From positions 168,986-232,985 of the forward strand of contig NW_017803035.1 in NCBI RefSeq assembly GCF_001625305.1: a stretch of DNA of 64,000 bases. Direction: 5' to 3'. Below, piece after piece: positions 34,363-64,000 of the stretch. Under the pieces are notes generated by a model. It searched no databases and had not been told where the DNA came from. It worked only from the letters and a program-made list of their open reading frames with translations. This DNA comes from Branchiostoma belcheri. Its lineage: Eukaryota > Chordata > Leptocardii > Amphioxiformes > Branchiostomatidae. The stretch's first letter is position 1. Every line of letters begins with the position of its first letter. The translations under genes and the position numbers were made by a program.

Positions 34363-34724
34363 TTTACTACGAGTTGATGTCCACTGCAAGGTGGTAATGT
34401 CTGCTCACTTGTCTGTAAAGCCCCTGTCCCACATTCAGAGCCTTCCACCGAACACCAGCCGACCAAGCTGCATGCCCGGAGCCAGGATGTTGCTTTGGGG
34501 AGGGGGGGTCTTCTTACAGAATGAGGGACCAGCGGTCCTTTCCCGGAAAATTTTGGAAATCGAACCTTCTGAAATGGCATTTCCTGCGTTTTTGACAGAA
34601 TTTCAAAGGGAAAATGCTCCCGTCCTCATTCGAATGTTTGAAACATTTTGAAACATTACGCTGGCTCGAGCTCCGCCCAACACCAGCCGACCTTGCTCGA
34701 TCCCAACCTACTGTTAACGATAGA
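34363..34724. other. Unit B-specific replacement segment
   Basis: Differs completely from the matching part of unit A (24463-24727). It contains an inverted pair around CCGAACACCAGCCGACC (34446) and CCCAACACCAGCCGACC (34678). No gene recognised. Confidence 0.4.
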
Positions 34725-35061
34725 ATGAAAATCAACATTCTAATTACTAAACATCAACACATCTAATACAGTATACAATCAAGCAGGGCTAATCATGAGT
34801 TTCGGCATTTTTTCTAATTACAAAGATCCTTTATGTATTTACATATTTTTGCATTGTAGTTGTTACATTTTAATATACGTATGATATAAGTTTGTCGATA
34901 GCATCGAGTCTGTTAAAATCTATTGTAGATAAAGGTAAAGATAAATTCGATAAATGTTAATAGTAAACGTAAAACATCATATCTAGAGCATTTCATGATA
35001 AAGTGAAATTAATCTTCAATTTGCTATGGATGTGTGACCGGGGCTTTATCTACAGACCTAC

Positions 35062-56579
<21,518 letters not shown>

Positions 56580-56603
56580 GACGTTGGCTTCAACAGCGTT
56601 ATT

Positions 56604-57062
56604 CTGTAAAAAGAGAGTATAAAATATATAGTATGAATTAGCCTGCAGCTGGTATCAATTCTATCGTGGTTGGAGCAGGATTTCGTCGGGGCTCTAGTAG
56701 TTTTCCCCCGCCCAGATCAACAGGCCGCCCGGTGAGCGTTTAGCACGGCAGGCAGGAATTTGATTAGCTCCACCAAAATTATCATGGTGGGGTAAATTGA
56801 ACTGTCGTTGTGCAAACCTACCGGGGAGCCCATGCTAGTAAAGTCTGGCTGCAAAGAACCCCTGAAGCTCCGAAGAGAACCCGACCAAACCACGATATAC
56901 TGGACACCAGGCTATCGAGTCAAGGCCATATTTTAGCTACATTATCTCTACCCCACCAGACCTAGAGTGCTACCATCATCTTTCGAGATGGAAGGATGCC
57001 TACTACTATCTCTACCCCATCCTGTGTTCTATATCGAATGTAACACGTACGCACGCACACAT

Positions 57063-57122
<60 letters not shown>

Positions 57123-58425
57123 ACATACACATAAACTATAAACTATATATATAAACTATAAACTATACGGGATAGCTGTTCTTGTTATTTCGAAGATGAG
57201 AAAAAAAAGCACGTATTCAAAATTGCTTTACCTTTGCCCTTTTAGACAATCATCAAACGTCCGTAGTAGATCGCCACGATACAGCCCATATAACGCTTCT
57301 ACCGTGTGTTCACAACAGTGTACCCTTTGAAAAGAAACAAACAAACAAACAAACAAACAAAACAAATTCTCTGTGCGATAGGCGCACTAAAACGCCCAAC
57401 GTAGCGTCCGTGGATTATGACTGGACAGACTTCCCATAACCAAAACACTCCCTCCAACCGGCGGTGGTTACAAAAATTGTTTTGACACTTTACCGGCAGA
57501 CCTAGGGCGAAACCATTGTATCGACAGGTAGGGAACATGTTTAAAATAACTGCGGGAAAGGGCATCGATATATACCAACTTTGATGTTTTTATTTTAGTA
57601 TGATGTAGGCTGACTTGTGTTGTATCTAGAAATACTGTATTTTCTTATTTTCAAAGGATGTGAACAAATGACTGAGCATCATCACCCCTACACAGAAGGT
57701 ACCAAACGACACCTGTAGCTGTAGCTACGAGCAAGTAACTGTCACCTGCGACAAAGTAATGTCGTTAGCTGGAGTTAAGTGATGACATTTTAAATATTAA
57801 TGACGGCGTCTGTATGGACAACAATGTATGGGTATGCATGGCTTGCCAATTTTCCGGTGCCAATTATTTTCAGTCATTGTGCACGCCACCTTATATAGAT
57901 ATGGTAATAATGGCACATTATCTAATATGATAATAATGGCACATCGGATGTATGAATTCAAAACGCCATGATGTGCGATACACATGCCAGGAGGCGTAAT
58001 GAATTATAACCCTTTTACTGAAATGCCCAAATTCTCACAAAACATATGGTTGTCGTGGTTTTACCATCGCCATAAGCAAGAAGGTATAATATGCTTTCGA
58101 AGGTGCTCCTGTGCGCGTGTGTGTGCAAGAAGGCTTTGAGGGATTGTTTTGATATTTGATATATGAGCAGGTCTTGATGAGACCTTGAAATGATTCCATT
58201 TTTGGCACACTGGCGGTTTGTTTTGGTACTGCAGCTGGAATTCGGGGGGTTTGATATCTCATGATCTGGACATGCTACTGTGATGGTATTACTTTCAGCC
58301 TGGATATCACTCTCCGTAGTTACCGCTGACTCTCTCCTGTTGTTAGATATGTAGGCGTTGCCAATGTATTACCTTTTCTGAAACGTTGAACTCGCAGCAC
58401 TGTCTGTGGGGAGGGGGGCTACTGC
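56604..58425. other. Upstream region of the polycystin-like gene
   Basis: Should contain the non-coding first exon(s) and promoter. A minus-strand candidate donor (AAAG|GTAAAG near 57235) could end a 5' UTR exon. The region also holds (AC)n at 57063-57127, (CAAA)n at 57330-57362 and a RepX fragment near 58030-58285. Nothing is firm. Confidence 0.35.
57063..57127. repeat. (AC)n microsatellite
   Basis: A nearly pure AC run of about 65 bp upstream of the polycystin-like gene. Confidence 0.95.
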
Positions 58426-58427
58426 AC

Positions 58428-58878
58428 AGGGACACACCGATTTAATTTTATGGATTACATCCTCTGAAGACCCCCAAACTAGTGAGCGCGGGCGAATAAA
58501 AAAAGATTCCGGTCAAAAATAAAAATGCTACAAAACCACAGGAATACACAGCTCAGGTATTGTGAATTCGCGGCAATACATAGCGACGTATACGACAAGC
58601 CGGTACATATGCTGGATTTTTGCGGAATTTATGAATCAGCATTGTACGTATTGTACATGTACTGAGTTATTGAGTCGTGGAGCTTCAGTAGCCTGGGTGC
58701 CTTCCTCCATAGTTACCAAACGGCTCAGTATTGTTCCTTACAACTCCCATGGACTACCCAGGCCTAGAGCCAGGCCAGAGCCTCGGAGAACGTGATCTTT
58801 TTTTTTCTTTTTTTTTTGAGAACAGGCGAAAATCAATGCGCGCGTGGATGTCATCCAGAAAATTAAGTCGGTGTGGCC
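58428..58878. mobile_element. GGCC-tipped MITE, decayed left tip
   Basis: Left block ACACCGATTTAATTTTATGG, right block ATGCGCGCGTGGATGTCATC through GTCGGTGTGGCC. Left tip reads GGGACACACC. Confidence 0.7.
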
Positions 58879-59058
58879 TAACATGGAAGGTACAAAGTAG
58901 TATGGAAAAATTCTTGGCGCTTGCCAAGTCTAATGTGAGAGGTACATATAGCCAGGAGTAAGCTGTGCCATATGGTGTTAAAAAATATGTCGGCTTTCAA
59001 ACTGTATGATTTGGATTTAAATTTTCCTGTTCTTGTATATTTAAAAAATGCGCTGTAT

Positions 59059-60353
59059 TAAGCCTCGGTCACAACCCGCCGTACATGCTTTTTGTCCGTA
59101 CGTTTTTTGGGAGGCTACGTCTGCTACGTTTTTTCTGAAAACGTGGGGAAGGAGTGGCATCGACGCACGTCACTCGCACGTCACTCGCGCGGTTTCGCAA
59201 GGTGTAAGAGTGTGGTCTGCACGCCACGTCTGGCCGTGAGCGGTTGCGTGCATCATACGTTGCGCAAGTGGTAAGTGAGTTGTACGTGCTTACAACGTAC
59301 GATCTCTGTGCGATTGCAACTTTACCGCAAGGAGGCCGTACTCACACGTGCTTCTTCCGCACGGCACGTACGCACCCCCATGAAACTCCTTCCTCTTCGC
59401 CCCCGCCGTTCTGCTTCGCCCCCGCCCCGTTCTGCTTCGCCCCCGCAAAAAATTTGCTTCGCCCCCGTCGTTCCTCTACGCCCCCGACGCAATTCTGCTT
59501 TGCCCCCGTCCTTCTGCTTAGCCCCCAATGGCGGCACAGCTCACAGTCGACACGAAAATCGTCTGCAAAATAACAATAAAGGCTGTGCCGCCAAATTTAA
59601 AGTAGCCCATGCTCCGGCAAACATTCTGGACCACCTTTCTGCCAAGTGGCGTTGCACAAATCCTTCCCATTCAAAAGTTTACCCCTACCTCACGGCCCGT
59701 CAGTGGTTCTTACGTTTATAAGTACTGGCGGGAAATTTCACTCACGGCTGTACTTATAAACGCCAGTACTTATAAACGTAAGAACCACTGACGGGCCGTG
59801 AGGTAGGGGTAAACTTTTGAATGGGAAGGATTTGTGCAACGCCACTTGGCAGAAAGGTGGTCCAGAATGTTTGCCGGAGCATGGGCTACTTTAAATTTGG
59901 CGGCACAGCCTTTATTGTTATTTTGCAGACGATTTTCGTGTCGACTGTGAGCTGTGCCGCCATTGGGGGCTAAGCAGAAGGACGGGGGCAAAGCAGAATT
60001 GCGTCGGGGGCGTAGAGGAACGACGGGGGCGAAGCAGATTTTTTTGCGGGGGCGAAGCAGAACGGGGCGGGGGCGAAGCAGAACGGCGGGGGCGAAGAGG
60101 AAGGAGTTTCATGGGGGTGGTACGGGGCACGCGAGTCACTCGTACTCGCACGCACGGGTGGTGAATCCGCAGACCGCACTTAGAAAAAGTTTTACATGCA
60201 CTTAAAGTTCTACGGCGTGTCTGCGTGCTCCCAAATCCGTAGGATCCCGTACGGAGGCAGTACTCACCACGCCCGGATGCCCTAAGTTTGCCCACGTTTT
60301 TGCACGTAGACAGCACGCAGAAGCACGTACAGCGGGTTGTGACCGTAGCATTA
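59059..60353. mobile_element. Foldback DNA element, 1.3 kb
   Basis: The outer inverted ends are GGTCACAACCCGCCGTAC (about 59068) and GTACAGCGGGTTGTGACC (about 60326), next to TTAA-like and ATTA flanks. Inside lies a long palindrome (59373-60119). The two outer shoulders are GC- and CpG-rich with CACGTACG-type motifs. No transposase is encoded. Confidence 0.8.
59373..60119. repeat. Near-perfect palindrome, arms of about 358 bp
   Basis: Left arm 59373-59730 and right arm 59761-60119 are reverse complements around a 30-bp spacer that itself contains a partial arm copy (GTACTTATAAA). Both arms contain the repeated word GCTTCGCCCCCG. Because of the symmetry, the same open frame appears on both strands. 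Confidence 0.92.
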
Positions 60354-61530
60354 GGCATCTGCGTTCTAGGGTGAGCCGGCTACAGTTCAATTGACCTCCG
60401 CAGGGCGCCATTTAAAAGAGGGCCTCAAGTGCGGGGTGCTACTACATGAAATTTAAACAGGTTCATAAACTACACTTCTTGTCACCGAAGCTTCCGAGAA
60501 TTGCCTAAATGGATGAAATAGTATGAAGTACTTCATTTAACTACCCATGTTTGATAAAAATTATTTCAACAAAAATATTCTTTGCATTGGCTTAATTTGG
60601 GACAAAATAAGAAATTTAAACAGGTTCATATACTACAATCTCCACGACAGCCCATGCTGTGATACCCAGTTATCTTTTGCTGTTTTAGGTGACATTGATA
60701 GCACACGAGTTGTTTGTGAGTGCTGCGGCAATTTAGCCTTTTTTCAAATGATCAACTGGCATTTACTCTTATAGCTTCTCATAACTATGTTATGTTGTCC
60801 AACTATGGTGTTTAGACTGTCCTTTCAGGCCTTTCTTTCAGACTGTCCGACTGTAGTGTAGAATATTCCGCTTTGTTCATAAGGGACGATTTCGCAGCCC
60901 CAGAAAAAGCATTGTCTTGAAATGTCTTGAACCTTGCATCGGCTCCTTGGTCTTGGGATGTCTCAAGCTGAAAGTCAGGCCACTCTGCTCGTCGTTTTGC
61001 TACACTGTCCTCTGAAACTATCCACCAAAGCACGACCAGTTTGGGCCAGAGCCAGCCACGGGCTTATGCCTCTACAAGCAGAACCTTCTCTGAGCTACTC
61101 CTGTGTGTGAAGGTGAACATAATTAAACATAACTTATTCAAATAAGGACCTTATTTGCATGATTTATGACTATAATGGCATTCTTTGTTACGATAAGACT
61201 GGCGGATCGTCATGATTTTTGGTGTGTAGGTAGCTAAAGTGATGCCTGACATAATTATGTGACAATTATGTAATTTGCATAATTTATGAGGAAATTCTAT
61301 AAATCAGCTGCGTTACATGCTAGGACTATTCAATCTGCAGTGGCATAGTTACTTCCGCATGCGTTGCGTTTCGCTGCGGTGTGATGCGTTGCACGAGAAA
61401 TACCCCAAAATTGTACCTATACAGAGTTCTAGAGTTCTATATAGATTGTACTGTAAGAACTTCGCGATTACGTCATTGTGAAGGTATGACGGCGGCCAAT
61501 TTGTGAACGCTAGGCTCTAGCCCAAACTTC
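60354..61530. other. No gene recognised
   Basis: Contains a RepX fragment (about 61107-61340: GTGAAGGTGAACATAATTAA, GATCGTCATGATTTTTGGTG). The rest is unique-looking with no splice-flanked frame. Confidence 0.45.
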
Positions 61531-62250
61531 AACACAACTAGACGTAGCAAAAATCAGACATACCTTACTTTGAAAACTTTGAAATGATCTTTATTCTTTA
61601 ACTGACCGTTCTAGAATGTTATTTAGAACAGGTAAACAAACTGGTAATAATGGTATAGGTCCATTGTGGCTAATGAATGAATGAATGAATGAAGAGACCT
61701 TTATTCTACACACATACCCACTGGTCACAACAAAAGAATGGAATACAGATGACGTTACATATACACATTGTCAAGTAGCTACAATTATTTTTTTTTCTCG
61801 TTTCTTAGTAATGGTAAAAAAGTAAGAACGGGTATGCTTCAGAATAGGAGGTTAATAGACATGGCAGCTTTTGAAATCCACACGACCGCAGGTTTGCGCA
61901 AGCTGGCACCTGATTGGTCAGGCGAGAATTGGATTGTTCTCCAGAATATCATGTTACAAAAAACAAGCAAGCTAACGTTGCAATGACCTGTAGGACACCC
62001 AGGCACCATAGTAACTCCATAAGATTATGTCAGGGAAGCAGAACAAGACAGAGACGTCTTTTACATGACTGTGAGTTCTTTTATTTGTATAGTATCGCTG
62101 CTATCCAATGTAACGATGTTTCAGCAGTGTTTAAATCAACATGTTTCCCTTCTAACGTTATGCATTCTCCCTTCCTAACGTAACATAGTTTGAAGGTCGT
62201 TACACTGGATAATGCTCATGCTGAATAAACAGTCGGCACTGCATATTTGT

Positions 62251-62474
62251 TACCCTGGATGCAAGACTAGTATCGGGCCGTTAACCGTTTTCCTTCGGCA
62301 GCCAAGAGCCCCTCCCCCGCCTATCTAAATTACCGCTACGGGGGACTTGAGCCCGAGGGGTTTGTAGGGCCAGCCAAACTCCCCAGCCTGGGCTAGACTC
62401 CCCCGTAGCGGTAATTTACACCAGCGGGCGAAGGGCTCTTGCGGCCCGGAAAACGAGTTCTGGCTTCCAGGGTA
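62251..62474. mobile_element. 224-bp Mutator-like MITE, right-arm copy
   Basis: TACCCTGG ends and the same length as 15003-15226. The 9-bp flanks read CATATTTGT and CATATTTGT. Present in both arms, so inserted before the duplication. Confidence 0.85.
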
Positions 62475-62617
62475 CATATTTGTGGACAGTGACTCTAAAA
62501 TCTACTCAGTAGAGGAAGGGTAGTACTGTATATAATGCCGAGTTTTGTGCGTAATTGTGCCCCACAAACTCACGCCTAATGATGTCCTTTTTTTTCGAAA
62601 TAGAGCACCAGTCAGCC

Positions 62618-62735
62618 ATGGGGAAGTTAAAGTCGTTTGTCGTCACTTTCGACAACAACAAGGACGTGTACCAGGCAGGGGAGATCGTCAGCGGGAAGCT
62701 GATCGCAGACGTTACCGAAGGAATAAAAGCCAGAG
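62618..62735 (+). CDS. Second copy of ARRDC exon 1
   Basis: MGKLKSFVVTFDNNKDVYQA onward, identical to the minus-strand exon over all 118 coding bases, with an acceptor (CGAAATAG) and a donor (gtgtga) intact. Exon 2 is not found before the window ends at 64000. It could be the start of a second, head-to-head ARRDC gene, an orphan exon, or a haplotype copy joined by misassembly. Confidence 0.85.
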
Positions 62736-63079
62736 GTGTGATATATGATTTATAATAATAAAAAATTTGGTACCACAGTGGCCAGGTTTAAAGGTCTATA
62801 AGGAAACAGAAGTACGGTCTTTAGAATAAACATGTTTGTCACCTAGCGTCACCTAGTGTCAAGTTTCCCATCATGTTTTTCATGTGACGGTACTTGCGCC
62901 ATGTTGGATTCCACCTAAACGCTGCTGCTGTAATGTATGTACCCACAAACATTGTCACTGGGCATTCAAATTAATATTAGTATGACTCAACTGAAAATCT
63001 CTATTCTCTGTAATGCCATATTGTACCCCTCCCCATTGCTGAATGTTATGATATCGTTGCCCCAATGGTGTGAATTAAT

Positions 63080-63126
63080 TACCTTTGCCAAGAGGGTTAC
63101 GTTTTCAGAGGCGTTTGTGTCTATCC

Positions 63127-63164
<38 letters not shown>

Positions 63165-63554
63165 TGTGTGGCTGTGTGTGTGGCTGTGTGGCTGTGTGTG
63201 TGTGTGTGTGTCTGTAAACACGATAACTCGAGAAGGCTTAAATTGATTGTCTTGATACTTGGTATGTGGGTAGGTCTTGATGAGACATCGAAATGATTGG
63301 ATTTTAGGCCCCCTAGTGGCTTGTTTTGATATCTCATGATCTAGATATGCTAGGGTCACGAAATCTGAATAGTAGGTAGCTGCTGTGATCTATGTGACGT
63401 GAGTATGGGCTTCCTAGCGGCTTGCTCTGGAAATGCAGGGGCATTTCTTGAAAAATATTAAAATGAGGATATTAACTTAAGAACTGGTTGACGGATCGTC
63501 CTGATTTTATCTACAATTCGTCAGTCATAAAGGTTAACATCATTTGGCGAAGGC
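63080..63554. mobile_element. RepX element, short copy
   Basis: Starts TACCTTTGCCAAGAGGGTTA, ends CATTTGGCGAAGG. Contains (GT)n at 63128-63212. Lacks the central part seen at 18585-19484. Confidence 0.7.
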
Positions 63555-63769
63555 AAGAGGTCGTGGAACTGGAGTTTAGTATTGTTTACTCGCATAAGAA
63601 TACAGGTATGTTTTTTGTCTGTCTGTGTATCTGTATGTGTGCGTGTGCTCCACGTGTTTCTGCAGGTTGTAATGAATATAAGGTTGGGATCAGTTTGTCC
63701 AAAGAGTAAAAACGCATGAGGTGCTTATCCCTGATGAACTGATGTCTGCCATCTGATGACTAGTGATGA

Positions 63770-64000
63770 TATGCTGATGAAATAAGGATAACTAAAGAAC
63801 CAGTTGGCGGATCGTTGTGAGTTTTTATCTGTAGGTAGCTTGACATAATTAGATGACAATTATGCAGATATGGATTTAATTTGCATAATTACATCTAAAT
63901 TATAAAAATTATAGAAATTATGAAAATTATAAAAATTATAAAAATTATAAAAATTATAAAAATTATAAAAATTATAAAATTATAAAATTATAAAATTATA
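63770..64000. repeat. RepX fragment and (AAAATTAT)n run at the window edge
   Basis: GGATAACTAAAGAACCAGTT to TAATTTGCATAATTA is a RepX middle segment. From about 63895 an AAAATTATA repeat runs to the end. Confidence 0.75.

Larger units (their letters stand above)
61535..62985 (+). repeat. Right arm of the large inverted repeat
   Basis: Reverse-complement match to 13460-15925 carrying ARRDC upstream DNA, a 224-bp MITE and the first coding exon. It has an (AATG)n LINE tail insertion (61676-61735) not in the left arm. Similarity stops near 62985. Confidence 0.85.

Noticed and set aside
59275..60358. Arg/Pro/Ser-rich open frames on both strands
   Set aside because: The same frame appears on both strands because of the palindrome and the repeated GCTTCGCCCCCG word; treated as part of a foldback element.
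62545..62748. Alternative frame over the second ARRDC exon
   Set aside because: It is a shifted frame of the arrestin exon, which is identified by its identical copy and correct splice phases.

Overview
The window reads as intron-rich animal DNA, most likely from a cephalochordate (Branchiostoma, amphioxus). The reasons are short exons with canonical GT/AG junctions, chordate-type gene families, a polycystin-like protein carrying C-type lectin, sushi and EGF exons, and dense MITE, LINE and microsatellite content. The taxon is inferred from this style of sequence; no search was run. One 370-base N gap shows that this is a draft assembly.

Layout. (1) 1-4.87 kb, + strand: the last three coding exons of LRRC57, a leucine-rich-repeat protein, with its 3' UTR. 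(2) 5.3-14.85 kb, - strand: a complete seven-exon arrestin-domain-containing (ARRDC, alpha-arrestin) gene of 380 codons, tail-to-tail with LRRC57. Its introns hold a 60-bp minisatellite, several MITEs and two LINE remnants. (3) 15-36.6 kb: repeat-rich DNA dominated by a tandem segmental duplication (unit A 18.9-29.07 kb, unit B 29.08-36.6 kb). Each unit carries one copy of the two exons that encode a GPS autoproteolysis motif. (4) 35.06-56.58 kb, - strand: a large gene assembled here exon by exon (23 coding exons, 1107 codons, all phases consistent). It encodes signal peptide - EMI - sushi - C-type lectin - three sushi - two calcium-binding EGF - Thr-rich mucin-like stalk - polycystin-1-like (GAIN) region - GPS. 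The membrane part of a polycystin (PLAT and channel helices) is not found in the window. (5) 57-64 kb: repeats, including a 1.3-kb foldback element with 360-bp palindromic arms, then an inverted copy of the ARRDC promoter region and first coding exon on the + strand.

The most interesting points are these. The polycystin-like gene has an unusual extracellular domain order, and its duplicated GPS exon pairs differ only at synonymous sites and are phase-compatible as alternative exons. One MITE family, with GGCC tips and TTA/TAA target sites, sits within 4-27 nt of five splice donors. An inverted repeat containing the ARRDC first exon, identical over all 118 coding bases, brackets the whole 46-kb interval. 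Uncollapsed haplotypes or misassembly must be excluded for the duplications.
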